Assembly: GCA_030447785.1 (NCBI GenBank)
Contig: JAUJOF010000001.1
Location: forward strand, 226,193-290,192
Source: Solirubrobacteraceae bacterium
GTDB lineage: Bacteria; Actinomycetota; Thermoleophilia; Solirubrobacterales; Solirubrobacteraceae
Length of the DNA: 64,000 nt
Reading direction: 5' to 3'
Below, one piece after another: positions 41,503-50,617 of the stretch; position 1 is the first letter of the stretch; each line of letters opens with the position of its first letter. Below the pieces are notes generated by a model. The model was not told the origin of the DNA. It saw only the letters and a list, made by a program, of their open reading frames with translations, and made no database searches. Both the position numbers and the translations under genes were made by a program.

Positions 41503-42741
41503 CTAGTTATACTGGGTAGCAGGCGAAGGGGTCACGTGGAAAGAGTGAGGAATATCGACGATGCCTGCGCTTGACGTCGGACCACTGACAACGAACGAGC
41601 AGGCATCTTTACACGAAGCCATGGTTCTGCCGCCGCCGCCCGCGTAGCTTACTCCCGGCGACAGGAAGTAGCGACCCGGAGCAAGCCAGTTATCGAACGC
41701 TAGAGCTACGTCGAGCCGCTCCTCGGTCGCCGTGGTCGAACCGACGGTCCACTCCTCTGTAGCAGTAAACACGGGGCGGTGTCGCTCATCGCTGATCATG
41801 AACTCGAACACGGCTCGGTCGACCGCGTCATGGAACTCTATACGCATGCACATTGCAACTGAGGCCCCAGCTTCCAAGGTGGTTGTGCGCCCGCCGAGGT
41901 CCTGCGCCCATGCCTCGACAATAAAGGCTCGTCCATCACCTTCGTCGTCGCGGGTCACCGGTGTCACGACCGAGCGCCGAATCTGTGGAGCGAAGTTCAC
42001 TTGGCTGTAGCGACGTGAGACCGATTGCGCGTCGCCGATCGCCACGACGGAACCGCGGTCTAGGAGCAGCGCTCTATCGCAATAGCGCCGCACCTGGTTC
42101 ATGTCGTGCGTGACCAAGAGAACGGTGCGTCCCGCGTCGCGGGCTTGGTTGAGCGCGTCGTGACACTTCTGCTGGAAGGCGGCGTCGCCCACGGCCAGCA
42201 CCTCGTCGATTAGAAGAATATCGGCGTCGACGTGGACCATCACCGAGAAGGCAAGGCGCACCTGCATGCCCGATGAGTAATTCTTGAGCTTAAGATCCTC
42301 GAACCCCTCAAGCTCGGCAAACGCGATGATGGAGTCATACCGCGAGCGGGCTTGCACCGGGGTCAGCCCCAGCATCACTGCGTTGATCAGCACGTTGTCG
42401 CGTGCGGTTAAGTCGGGATTGAAGCCCACGCCCAACTCGATGAAGGGTGCCAGCCGTCCGCGCAGCCACATCTCCCCCGCGTCGGCGCGGTAGATACCAG
42501 CTAGACACTTCATCAAGGTGCTCTTTCCGCTGCCGTTCCGCCCGACGATCCCGAAGAACTCGCCTCGACTCACCTCTAAGGAGACGTCCTTGAGCGCCTC
42601 CAGACGATCAAAGCATCGGCGGCGAAGGGGGTGAAGCGCTCGTTCCTTGAGCGTGTGGACCTGCTCGTGAGGCAAACGAAATGCCTTGCTCACGCGCTCG
42701 ACCCGGACGGCGACGGTCTCGGTGACTGCGGGAGCGGACAT
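41503..42741 (-). CDS. ABC transporter ATPase with C-terminal glycan-binding-type domain (Wzt-like), no adjacent permease
   Basis: 412 residues from ATG 42741. All nucleotide-binding motifs are intact: GIVGRNGSGKST (64-75), ELGVGFNPDLTARDNV, YSSGMQVRLAFSVM, LLIDEVLAVGDAAFQ and LLVTHDMNQV. The preceding LPHEQVHTLKERALHPL is shared with the Wzt at 51532 (LPRHRVSTLKERALHPL), so the two are close relatives. After residue about 250 comes a beta-rich domain (ECFGV-type Wzt_C region: VAMCMRIEFHDAVDRAVFEF). No permease gene adjoins it, so it must work with one encoded elsewhere. The GC content of its 3' half is low. Confidence 0.85.
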   Translation of the reverse strand: MSAPAVTETVAVRVERVSKAFRLPHEQVHTLKERALHPLRRRCFDRLEALKDVSLEVSRGEFFGIVGRNGSGKSTLMKCLAGIYRADAGEMWLRGRLAPFIELGVGFNPDLTARDNVLINAVMLGLTPVQARSRYDSIIAFAELEGFEDLKLKNYSSGMQVRLAFSVMVHVDADILLIDEVLAVGDAAFQQKCHDALNQARDAGRTVLLVTHDMNQVRRYCDRALLLDRGSVVAIGDAQSVSRRYSQVNFAPQIRRSVVTPVTRDDEGDGRAFIVEAWAQDLGGRTTTLEAGASVAMCMRIEFHDAVDRAVFEFMISDERHRPVFTATEEWTVGSTTATEERLDVALAFDNWLAPGRYFLSPGVSYAGGGGRTMASCKDACSFVVSGPTSSAGIVDIPHSFHVTPSPATQYN

Positions 42742-42836
42742 CGGCAAGAGCGTAGAGGGACTGGTGCGCTCGGATGCCGCAGATGGTAGTCGCCTCGAGT
42801 GGGCCGGCCCGAGCCTGGAGCCGGCCCACCCGTCGC

Positions 42837-44435
42837 TCAGCCGACTCGGACGGATCGCTTCGGGGAGTAGCCGGTCGCGTATGGGAAACCGCGCTCGGTG
42901 CGCACTCGAATGCGGAAGCTGTACGTGGTCGGAGAGAAGGTGCGCCTGAACCGGTAACTCCATGAGAAGCGGCCGGAGCTTCTCGTCCGCGTAGAGCCGA
43001 TCGTCTTCCATCCACCCCGGTCTATCACTTGGATCTCGACCACCTTGCGCATCTTCACGCCTCGCAGTGCCCCAGAGAAGCGCAATCGCTGGCCGTTACG
43101 AAGCCGCGTGCGGTCCAGTCTGAGCGTCGCTGCCGCAGTGACTGCGACCCTGATGTCATGGGTGGACGAGTAGCTGCCACGCTCGCTGGCCGCTCGGTAG
43201 GCGAACCGAACCAGTCGCGAGGGTCCTTTGGTGACGGTATAGCGCAGGACTCCCTCACTGTCCGTCGTGACTTGGCGCGCGAGCTGGAATTCCGTTTCGC
43301 CTACAACGCGACGCAGCAGCACGTCCACGCGGGTGTTGGGCATGGGGCGTCCGTTCGCGTCGCGTAGGACACTGCGGAGCTTCAGCTGCTTCCCATACCG
43401 TACGCGTCGGGAGGAGCGCATCACGCTGGAGTCGCTGTTCGTGAACCGGACGGCCGGTGCCGACGACGAACTTGTCGGAGTGGGACCGGCCGTAGGCGGA
43501 CCTTGATTGCGCACGGGAACGATGCCGCCTTGGACGACGGCCCGGTTTGAAGCTGCGTCGATGATGCGAAGCGTCAGCGGATGGTCGCCGTCGGGGACCG
43601 AGGAAGTGTCTACAGGGATGTCTTCGGAGACGGTCTGTTGGCAGGCGTTCCAGCTGAAGTAGGTACAACGCTCCGGGTCCGAACCGAACTCCCGCGTTGC
43701 GACCAACCGATCGCCTAGGGCCACCTCCACGCGCTTTACACCGGATTCGCTGTCCGTGCCCCTGTAGCTGAGCGACCTGACACCAGCCTGGGGTTGGCCC
43801 GTCGTGAGGGTTCCTCCAGCGACCGTCCCAGAAGGGGGAACACCCTCGAACAACGTCACCTCAGCCCCATGAATCGCTAGCGGACGTCCGTCTTCTAAAT
43901 TGCAGTCACCAGGAGCACCTGACGAGCAGTAGAGCACGCTCTCGAAGGAGGGATTGTTGTCCTCGTACACAGGCGTCACAAAGCCGCCATCGCGGGTGCT
44001 GCCTCCCGGAGGACCGAACAGTTCTGTTCGTCGAGGAGAACCTCCGTCCCCGGCCGCCTCGAAGAAAACGAAAGCGGGGGCGCCGGACCCCTTGAGTCTT
44101 GCGGTGAGCCACAGCCGCGCCTGTTTGATGCCGATCGCCTGCCTTGGTCCCTCGATCGGGCGGTGGAGTTGAATCTTGGCTTGCTCGTGATGCCGCATGA
44201 AGCGCTGGGCGGGGAACGTCAGCCCGAAGTTCCCTCCGACAGCGCAGTCATCAAAGTTCGTCGTTCCGGTCGTGTTCTGCCACGTCCAAGGCCCCACCGG
44301 CGCGGGCGGCTGGCCTGGGACGTTGCACGAGCGCATGGTGTAGGTGCCGGCGTTGGCGGACGCGGGCAAGGCGGCGAGAACCACCGTGCAAAGCGTTGCT
44401 GCGACGATCGCGAGGCGACGGGGATGGGCGGGCAC
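42837..44435 (-). CDS. Secreted or surface protein with beta-rich repeats
   Basis: 532 residues. A signal peptide (basic MPAHPRR, core LAIVAATLCTVVLAALP, cleavage near ASANA) precedes a Cys-containing domain (MRSCNVPGQ, DDCAVGG, LYCSSGAPGDC) and then Ig-like modules (VRSLSYRGTDSESGVKRVEV). A linker rich in Thr/Ser/Pro (around 320-335) leads to two further modules with polymer-type beta patterns (LKLRSVLRDANGRPM, LRFSGALRGVKMRKVVE). Its layout is like the many extracellular proteins of Solirubrobacterales that start with an invariant Tyr/Met/Cys domain. The function is unknown; surface adhesion or structure is likely. Confidence 0.65.
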   Translation of the reverse strand: MPAHPRRLAIVAATLCTVVLAALPASANAGTYTMRSCNVPGQPPAPVGPWTWQNTTGTTNFDDCAVGGNFGLTFPAQRFMRHHEQAKIQLHRPIEGPRQAIGIKQARLWLTARLKGSGAPAFVFFEAAGDGGSPRRTELFGPPGGSTRDGGFVTPVYEDNNPSFESVLYCSSGAPGDCNLEDGRPLAIHGAEVTLFEGVPPSGTVAGGTLTTGQPQAGVRSLSYRGTDSESGVKRVEVALGDRLVATREFGSDPERCTYFSWNACQQTVSEDIPVDTSSVPDGDHPLTLRIIDAASNRAVVQGGIVPVRNQGPPTAGPTPTSSSSAPAVRFTNSDSSVMRSSRRVRYGKQLKLRSVLRDANGRPMPNTRVDVLLRRVVGETEFQLARQVTTDSEGVLRYTVTKGPSRLVRFAYRAASERGSYSSTHDIRVAVTAAATLRLDRTRLRNGQRLRFSGALRGVKMRKVVEIQVIDRGGWKTIGSTRTRSSGRFSWSYRFRRTFSPTTYSFRIRVRTERGFPYATGYSPKRSVRVG

Positions 44436-44612
44436 TTGCTCTCGAGCCTCCTTCGTGAGGGGGATGACCGCATGGCGGCCGTTGACCCCACTAGGCGCCG
44501 GCCGTCCGCTTCTCGCCCCCCTGCCGTCGGAGGCGAGTAAGGATTATGGAGCCCAGGGCAAGGGGTGGCAGGGCGCTCGCGGAGCCCCCTGCGCCATGTG
44601 GCGGCGCCGGGC

Positions 44613-45053
44613 TCAGCCGCGCTCGACGCGCGCCTTGAGATCGCCCGGGCGCGAGTTGACCACCAGCTTGCGCACGATGTCCTCCGCGGGGCCGCGGACG
44701 AGCATGCCCAGGAGACCACCCGGATCGATTTCCAGGGCGTAGGTTGCACGGGTACGCCCGCCGCCGAGGTCCTCGAGCGTCCATGATCCGTCCAGCGACT
44801 TGAGTTCGCCTTTCTCCTGGCGCCAGCTCAGGCGGGTGGGCGCGCCGTAGGAGAAGCGCACGCGGGCCTTGACGCGTCGTACCTTCGCGTGGCTCTCGGT
44901 CTCCACCAGCGTGGGGCGGCCGTGCTCGTCGCGCTCGATCGGGGTCAGCGCCTCGAGGCCGTTCTGCCACTCGGGCGCGACCGCGACGTCCTCGACGAGG
45001 GCCCACACCTCGTCGAGCGGCGCGTCGGTCTCCGCGCTGGCGTTGCCGGTCAT
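44613..45053 (-). CDS. SRPBCC-family protein (polyketide cyclase/dehydrase-like)
   Basis: 146 residues: ASAETDAPLDEVWALVEDVAVAPEWQ is the START/SRPBCC first strand and helix, followed by the beta strands ETESHAKVRRVKARVRFSY and GSWTLEDLGGGRTRATYALEI, and a C-terminal helix. The family binds hydrophobic ligands; no active site can be read. It is divergent from the acetoacetate decarboxylase-like gene, with only 43 bases between the two starts, so the two may share a control region. Confidence 0.75.
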   Translation of the reverse strand: MTGNASAETDAPLDEVWALVEDVAVAPEWQNGLEALTPIERDEHGRPTLVETESHAKVRRVKARVRFSYGAPTRLSWRQEKGELKSLDGSWTLEDLGGGRTRATYALEIDPGGLLGMLVRGPAEDIVRKLVVNSRPGDLKARVERG

Positions 45054-45096
45054 CCCGGCGACCGGGGCGGCGATGCTACCGGTAGCGTGCTCGACC

Positions 45097-45927
45097 GTGC
45101 CGAGCCTGTTCGATGGCGTTCACCAGGTGGAGTTTGTGCTCGCGGGCGAGCCGACGCGCCTGCCGGTGTTCATCCGCGACGCGGGAGCGTTCGCGGCGGT
45201 GTTCCCCGCGCGCCTGGCGGAACTGCGCCGCCTGCTGCCCGACCCGGGACTGGTCCCGGCGCGGATCGCGCCCGGGGCGGGAGCGGTCGTCGTCGGCGCG
45301 GTGGAGTACCGCGACGGCGACCTGGGCGCCTACCGCGAGGTGCTGGTGGGTATCGCGCTGGAGGGCGGGGAGGCCATGGTCAGCCTCCCCGGCCGCGCGG
45401 CGCTGCGCGCACTGCTGCGGGGGCGCAGCGAGGTGTTCATCCTCGACATGCCGGTCACCACGGAGCTGGCCCGGGAGGGCGGCGTCGCCTTCGCCGGCTA
45501 TCCGAAGTGGATCGCGGCCATCGAGGTGGCCACCCGCGAGGGCGAGCGCATCTGCCGTCTGCGCCATCCCGACGAGACCGTGGCGCTGCTCACCCTGGTC
45601 GTGCGTCCGCCGGGCGGCGGACGACGGTTGCGCTTGCGGGTCGCCGGGCGCTCGTGGAGGGATGGCCAGGTGCAGGGCAGCGAGCTGCTGATCGAATCAC
45701 CCGCGGTGGCGATCGGGCCAGGCGGGGCGAGCGCTCGGCTGGAGCTCGACCCGGCCAGCGTCCATTCCACCGCCCGGCAGCTTGACCGCGCGCTGCTGGG
45801 CCGCCGCGCGCTCGCGGTGGTCGACGTCCCCGCCTTTCGGGCCATCTTCTTCGGTCCCGAGCGCATCACCGCCCGCCAGCTCGAGCGTCTCGCGCGCGCT
45901 CGCGCCGATGAGAGGGCACGAACGTGA
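45097..45927 (+). CDS. Acetoacetate decarboxylase-family protein
   Basis: 276 residues from GTG 45097. [15 protein letters not shown] (about 132-146) holds the family lysine (GxPK; in the true decarboxylase the Schiff base forms at the Lys within EFPKK). [15 protein letters not shown] and [10 protein letters not shown] also match the PF06314 pattern. The family includes decarboxylases and aldolase-dehydratases; the true substrate is unknown. It overlaps the M29 peptidase gene by 4 bases. This pair looks like a metabolic module with no link to the glycan genes. Confidence 0.75.
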   Translation: MPSLFDGVHQVEFVLAGEPTRLPVFIRDAGAFAAVFPARLAELRRLLPDPGLVPARIAPGAGAVVVGAVEYRDGDLGAYREVLVGIALEGGEAMVSLPGRAALRALLRGRSEVFILDMPVTTELAREGGVAFAGYPKWIAAIEVATREGERICRLRHPDETVALLTLVVRPPGGGRRLRLRVAGRSWRDGQVQGSELLIESPAVAIGPGGASARLELDPASVHSTARQLDRALLGRRALAVVDVPAFRAIFFGPERITARQLERLARARADERART

Positions 45928-47111
45928 TCGAGCGCCTGGCCGACCTGGCCGTGCGCTTTGGCGCCAACGTGCAGCCGGGACAGGCGCTGGCCGTGGGCAC
46001 CGAGCCCGGCAAGGAGGCGCTCACCCGGGCGATCGCGGTGAGCGCCTACAAGGCGGGGGCCAGGTACGTCGACGTGGCGAGCTTCGACCTGCACGTCAAG
46101 CGCGCGCGCATCGAGCACGCCCCGGAGGAGACGCTCGACTACGTGCCCCCCTGGCTGGGCGAGCGCATCCTTGCCCTGGGCGAGCAGCGCTGCGCGCGCA
46201 TCGGGCTGACCGGGCCGGTGGAGCCGGGGCTGCTCGACGGGCTGGATCCCGAACGGGCGGGGCGCGACCAGCTGCCCTTCCTCGCCGAGACCGCCAAGGT
46301 GGTCAACGACCGCACCACCAACTGGTCGGCGATCCCGTGCCCCACGCCGGGATGGGCGGCGCTCGTGCACGAGGATCTCGCCGCCGAGCAGGCGCTGGAG
46401 CGCCTGTGGGACCAGGTGCTGCACGTCCTGCGCCTGGACACCGACGATCCGCTCGCCGCCTGGCGAGCGCGGGCCGACGTGCTGGTGGGCGCCGCGCAGC
46501 GCCTCACCGAGCCGCGGTTCGACGCCCTGCACTTCTTTGGCCCCGGCACCGATCTCACCGTGGGACTGCTGCCCAGCTCACGCTTCCAGGCCGCGCGCTT
46601 CACGACCGTGGACGGCATCGAGCACATGCCCAACCTCCCCACGGAGGAGGTCTTCACCACGCCCGATCCCCTGCGGGTGGACGGCCACGTGCGCTCGACC
46701 AAGCCGCTGGTGGTGGGTGGCACGATCATCCGCGGGCTGCGGGTGCGCTTTGAAGCCGGCCGCGCGGTCTCCATCGAGGCCGACGAGGGCGGCGAGGTGC
46801 TGGCCGCCTACGCGCGTCGCGACGAGGGCGCCTCGCGCCTGGGTGAGGTCGCCCTGGTCGACGGCGAGGGACGCATCGGCCCGCTGGACACCGTCTTCTA
46901 CGACACGCTGTTGGACGAGAACGCCGCGAGCCACATCGCGCTGGGCTCGGCCTACCTCTTCACGCTCGACGATCCCGCCGACCACGATCGGGCCAACTCC
47001 AGCGCGATCCACATCGACTTCATGATCGGCGGCCCGCACGTCGACGTCGACGGCCTCACCGCCGACGGTGCCGCCGTTGCGGTGCTGCGCGGCGGGAGCT
47101 GGCAGGTGTAG
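45924..47111 (+). CDS. M29-family aminopeptidase
   Basis: 395 residues, from GTG 45924. It shows MERLA-like opening ([20 protein letters not shown]) and the M29 marks: [27 protein letters not shown] (first metal-binding Glu), RLGEVALVD (second Glu), [16 protein letters not shown] (His) and [13 protein letters not shown] (His/Asp). Members of this family (AmpS, PepS) are cytoplasmic two-metal aminopeptidases. It is coupled to the acetoacetate decarboxylase-like gene upstream and ends 17 bases before the tRNA. Confidence 0.85.
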   Translation: MIERLADLAVRFGANVQPGQALAVGTEPGKEALTRAIAVSAYKAGARYVDVASFDLHVKRARIEHAPEETLDYVPPWLGERILALGEQRCARIGLTGPVEPGLLDGLDPERAGRDQLPFLAETAKVVNDRTTNWSAIPCPTPGWAALVHEDLAAEQALERLWDQVLHVLRLDTDDPLAAWRARADVLVGAAQRLTEPRFDALHFFGPGTDLTVGLLPSSRFQAARFTTVDGIEHMPNLPTEEVFTTPDPLRVDGHVRSTKPLVVGGTIIRGLRVRFEAGRAVSIEADEGGEVLAAYARRDEGASRLGEVALVDGEGRIGPLDTVFYDTLLDENAASHIALGSAYLFTLDDPADHDRANSSAIHIDFMIGGPHVDVDGLTADGAAVAVLRGGSWQV

Positions 47112-47128
47112 CTACCCTGCGCTGCCCC

Positions 47129-47217
47129 GGAGAGGTGCCGGAGCGGTTGAACGGGCGCGACTGGAAATCGCGTAACGGGGGTTACCTCGTTCGAGGGTTC
47201 GAATCCCTCCCTCTCCG
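47129..47217 (+). tRNA. tRNA-Ser (anticodon GGA)
   Basis: The acceptor stem GGAGAGG pairs with CCTCTCC at the 3' end, with discriminator G at 47217. The D arm (GCCGGAGCGGTTGAACGGGC), the anticodon arm GCGCGA-CTGGAAA-TCGCGT with GGA in the loop, a long variable arm (AACGGGGGTTACCTCGTT) and a T arm GAGGGTTCGAATCCCTC are all present. The long variable arm and the anticodon together give serine. CCA is not encoded. It is the only stable RNA gene I found and lies at the upstream edge of the second glycan region. Confidence 0.95.
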
Positions 47218-47814
47218 TCGGGGCGGACGGGCGGTAGTCGGCGCGCTCAGGCGCCGCGGCGCAGCAGGCGGTTGTCTCTATCGGCGTAGCGGATCACCCG
47301 CCGGGACCGTACGGGGCAGTGCTCAACGACTGCGACGCCGCCCACGCTCGCGGGGTCGGCTATGCAAGGAGAGGGGCCTCGCACCGGGCCGCTGAGCCTG
47401 GAGGCACCGGCCGTCAGGCATGAAGAATGACCTCCTGAGCGGGCCCTTTCACGACTACGACGACAGTCGGGGCCCGCGCAGGAGGTCGCCTCCACGGTGC
47501 ACGCCCTTGGCGTGGGCACGGGCGGGGGTCCTGGGCCGCGGCTTGCGCTGGGCAGCGGGGCAGCGGTCCGCGGTCAGCGCAGGGCTGGTGTGCTGGCCGC
47601 GCTCACTGTCGAGCCAGCGCACGCGGACCGTGGTCCTGGGCCGCCACGGGATGAAGCGCGTGATCGCGGCGCCTCCGCTGCCCGCTTCCACCTGTGCTGC
47701 TCGGCCGCGGTCGTGGCGCGGATTGGGGTAGGTGGCCACCGGCCTCCAGCCGACGCGGGCGCGCGCCGCGCCCGCGTCGGTAGACGTCCGCGGACAGGGC
47801 GACGCGTATCTGGC
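47218..47814. other. Gap downstream of tRNA-Ser, mostly without genes
   Basis: No open frame with a recognisable motif. Near 47731 the plus strand reads VATGLQ, which corresponds to VATGWQ in the GT4 protein at 61656, so the decayed fragment that follows may begin here with more damage. No integrase, direct repeat of the tRNA end, or terminator hairpin was seen. Confidence 0.35.
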
Positions 47815-47920
47815 CGCGGAGCTGCACCGGCGCCGCCCGGCCGTCGAGATCGCGCTCTTCGGGCAGGCCGGCGAGCAGCTGGAGGCGGGGCTGCGGACGG
47901 CGCTGGCCGCTAGCGCAGTC
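47815..47920 (+). pseudogene. Internally deleted remnant of a GT4 glycosyltransferase, copy of the gene at 61656
   Basis: The plus strand reads AELHRRRPAVEIALFGQA directly joined to GEQLEAGLRTALAAS. The intact GT4 at 61656 has AELHLRRPGLELALFGEA and, about 110 residues later, AEQVETGLRAALAAG. At the DNA level both pieces match well (GCGGAGCTGCAC, then CTCTTCGG; GCGAGCAG, then GGGGCTGCG and GCGCTGGCCGCT). So a paralogue once lay here, lost its beginning and about 330 bases of its middle, and now ends against the HAD gene on the other strand. Confidence 0.65.
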
Positions 47921-50564
47921 GCCGAGCGAGCGCCTGGGCGCGGCGCAGCGCCGGGGTGATGGGCAGCCCGGTGCGCAGCTCGGCGCGGCGCACGGCCTTG
48001 CGCAGAGCGAGCTGGCGCTCAGCCCGCGCGAGGCGGGGATCCCGAGGCCCCGGCGGGCCGGGCAGGACAGCCATCGCGCCGAGCAGCTCGACGTCGTAGA
48101 CCACGCGTCCGGGCACCAGGGCGCGCAGGTCGAAGTGGACCTGGGGATCGTCGCCGTCACCCACGAGCACCTTCGGCGCCACCCAGCGCAGTCCGCCGCG
48201 CAGCTCGAGGCCTTCGAGCTCCTCCGGGCGCTCGAGGCGGACCTCGACGGGATCGCCACCTCCGCGCACCCGGCAACGCAGGACGACCCGATCGAGGCGG
48301 ACGAGGCAGGGCGCGGCCGCGGGGTCGAGGCGCAGAGCTCGGAGCTCCTCGCCCGCGAACCGTGCCCGCACAAGACTCAGCCCGAACCGGTTGCGGCGGC
48401 CCGGCACGCGGACCTTCGTCGCCTCGAGGAACCCCCAGCCGTCGTCGGCGAAGACAAGGACGTCCCCCGTCTCGAGCCGTGAGCCGAACGCCTCCCAGGA
48501 GATCGCGTCGAGCGCGACGAGCTCAGCCGCGCGCGCGAGGTGCTCGTCGTGCAGCGCCGCAAGGCCGAACGGCCAGTAGAGGTCGTTCATCGGCAGCTCG
48601 ATGAGCGTGTGCGGCTCCATGTACCGCAGACCGCGCAGGACGTCGCCGGCGACCATCGCCTCCGAGCCAGCCGAGCCGAAGTTCTCGTCGTGCAGCCACG
48701 ACGCGAACATCCGCGCCTCCTCCCCGGTGGGCGCGGCGACTGCGCGCGCGACCTGCCCGCGCAGGATCGGCGCGGCCCCGGACAGGGATGGCAGCGCGTC
48801 GGGCACCGAGACCCGATAGCGCGTCCACTCGCGCTGGAAGGCGTGGATCCCCTGCTGCAGCGCATGGCGCTCGGCGGGCTGGATCGCCGCCTCGCACGCC
48901 TGCGAGGCGAGCACCGGCTCGAGCTCGGCGTCGAGGTCGACCTGCGAGCCGTGGTCGGGCATGCAGGCCTGCTCAAGGATCTCCGGCGAGCGGATGATCG
49001 TGCTCACGGTCGTCGCGGGTTCGCCCGCGTCCCCGATGAAGCCGTGAGCCTCGGTCCCGCCAAGCCGGCGATCGAGCACGCCGGCATGGGTGAGGAGGTA
49101 CAGCCCGACCGTGTGCACGTCGACGCCCTCGGCGCGCAGCACGCGGTCGAGCAGGGCTTGCATGGTCGCCTGCCAACCGAGATCGACGATGATGAGATTG
49201 CGCTCGCCCGGCGGCCGCAGGCGCTCGACGAGGCGCACGACGCGCGAGCGCGCCTCGGCGGCGCCGGCGACCACGTGGGTGCGCAGCTCGGGGTCCGTGC
49301 CGAGCGTGCCCAGCACCTCCTGGCGCAGGGTCAGGTCGTCGAGTCGGGCGTCGAGGTGGGCGGCGAGCGCGGGGAGCCGCTCGGTGCCGAGGCCGAGGGT
49401 GGCCGCGAGCTGGCGGACGGTCGGCACGCTGCGACGCACGAGCAGCTCGGCCAGCTCGCCGGGGTTGCCGGTGAGGATCGCCGCGCGCGCGAGCACCTGA
49501 CGTGAGAGCCAGAGCCGCTCGGCCACGACGCGCTCCCCACGTGGAGTCTCGGCCAGGTTGACCAGGTCGGCGAGCACGGCACCTTCGCGCATCGCGCAGA
49601 GCGCCTTCGACGCGCCGTAGGCCACGGCGCGCTCCTGCACCCAGTCCGCGAAGCCGGCGAGCGCGGGCCCGAGGGTCACGGCGCCGTAGCGCCAGAAGGG
49701 CCGCAGCTCCGGGGGCAGGGCGATCGCCTCGGCGCGATGCAGGAGCTTCCCGCGCAGCGCGGTGAGGCCGAAGTCGCCGGCGCGACCCAGCACAGCGGGC
49801 GAGCCGGCGCGACGCTCGCGCACGAGCAGCTCGCCCAGGTGCGGCTCGCGGCGCTCGAAGGGCACGGTGCGCACCCCGAGCTCGCGCGGGACGCGTCCGT
49901 CGGCCTCCTCGTTGTCGCCGACGTGGAGCACCTCGTCGGGCGCCACGCCGAGCGCATCGAACACGAGCGGCCACAGCCCGCCGCCCTTGCCGACGGCGTG
50001 GGCGCTCGAGACGAACAGGCGGTCGAGGGGCGGGAGACGAGCGCCGAGCAGCCGCTCGAGCTGGCCCTCGGTGAAGTAGGTGTCGGAGACGGCCACGCAC
50101 GTCTTGCGCGCCGCTCGCGCGGCGTCCAGCAGCGCGGCGACGTCGAGATCGGGCACGAGCAGCTCGTTCTCGACGTCGACCTCGATGTCGGCGCAGACCT
50201 CCGGGTCGGCCCGGTAGGCGAACGCCGAGGCGACCGCGAGCTCGCGGTAGACGTCGGCCAGGAGGATCTCCTGTCCGCCGTCGGCCGCCGCGCGCAGCTC
50301 GCGCACCCGTCGTTCGGCGGCGACGCGCAGGCGCGCGAACACGGGCGCCGCCACGGGCCCGCCGAGGAGACCCCGCTCGCGCAGGCGCTCGCCGACGAGC
50401 GCGAAGGCGTCGACGGGATCGGGCACGCGCCGGAAGAGCAGCGTGTCGAAGACATCGAAGGAGACGACCCGGACCGACGGGTCGTCGAGCAGCGCGAACG
50501 CGCGCATCAGACGTCGATCGCTGGTCGTCGCTCCGCCGGATTCGAGGAGCTGTGGCGGGGACAT
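47910..50564 (-). CDS. Large HAD-superfamily protein of the COG5610 type
   Basis: 884 residues. The N-terminal third is a HAD domain: SFDVFDTLLFRR near 34-45 (motif I DxxDT), CVAVSDTYFTEGQL as motif II, KGGGLWPLVFDAL with motif III Lys and VLHVGDNEEADGRVPRELG as motif IV. The rest (about 280-880) is an alpha-rich region (AMREGAVLADLVNL, IIVDLGWQATMQALLDRVL) followed by beta-type sequence. Proteins of this type are frequent next to glycosyltransferases in capsule and O-antigen loci; the function is not established. The start ATG 50564 faces the divergent methyltransferase. Confidence 0.75.
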   Translation of the reverse strand: MSPPQLLESGGATTSDRRLMRAFALLDDPSVRVVSFDVFDTLLFRRVPDPVDAFALVGERLRERGLLGGPVAAPVFARLRVAAERRVRELRAAADGGQEILLADVYRELAVASAFAYRADPEVCADIEVDVENELLVPDLDVAALLDAARAARKTCVAVSDTYFTEGQLERLLGARLPPLDRLFVSSAHAVGKGGGLWPLVFDALGVAPDEVLHVGDNEEADGRVPRELGVRTVPFERREPHLGELLVRERRAGSPAVLGRAGDFGLTALRGKLLHRAEAIALPPELRPFWRYGAVTLGPALAGFADWVQERAVAYGASKALCAMREGAVLADLVNLAETPRGERVVAERLWLSRQVLARAAILTGNPGELAELLVRRSVPTVRQLAATLGLGTERLPALAAHLDARLDDLTLRQEVLGTLGTDPELRTHVVAGAAEARSRVVRLVERLRPPGERNLIIVDLGWQATMQALLDRVLRAEGVDVHTVGLYLLTHAGVLDRRLGGTEAHGFIGDAGEPATTVSTIIRSPEILEQACMPDHGSQVDLDAELEPVLASQACEAAIQPAERHALQQGIHAFQREWTRYRVSVPDALPSLSGAAPILRGQVARAVAAPTGEEARMFASWLHDENFGSAGSEAMVAGDVLRGLRYMEPHTLIELPMNDLYWPFGLAALHDEHLARAAELVALDAISWEAFGSRLETGDVLVFADDGWGFLEATKVRVPGRRNRFGLSLVRARFAGEELRALRLDPAAAPCLVRLDRVVLRCRVRGGGDPVEVRLERPEELEGLELRGGLRWVAPKVLVGDGDDPQVHFDLRALVPGRVVYDVELLGAMAVLPGPPGPRDPRLARAERQLALRKAVRRAELRTGLPITPALRRAQALARRLR

Positions 50565-50617
50565 GCTGGAGGGCCCGACGACGCGGCCGCGGCTCGGGCG
50601 GTGGCTACGGTATCAGC

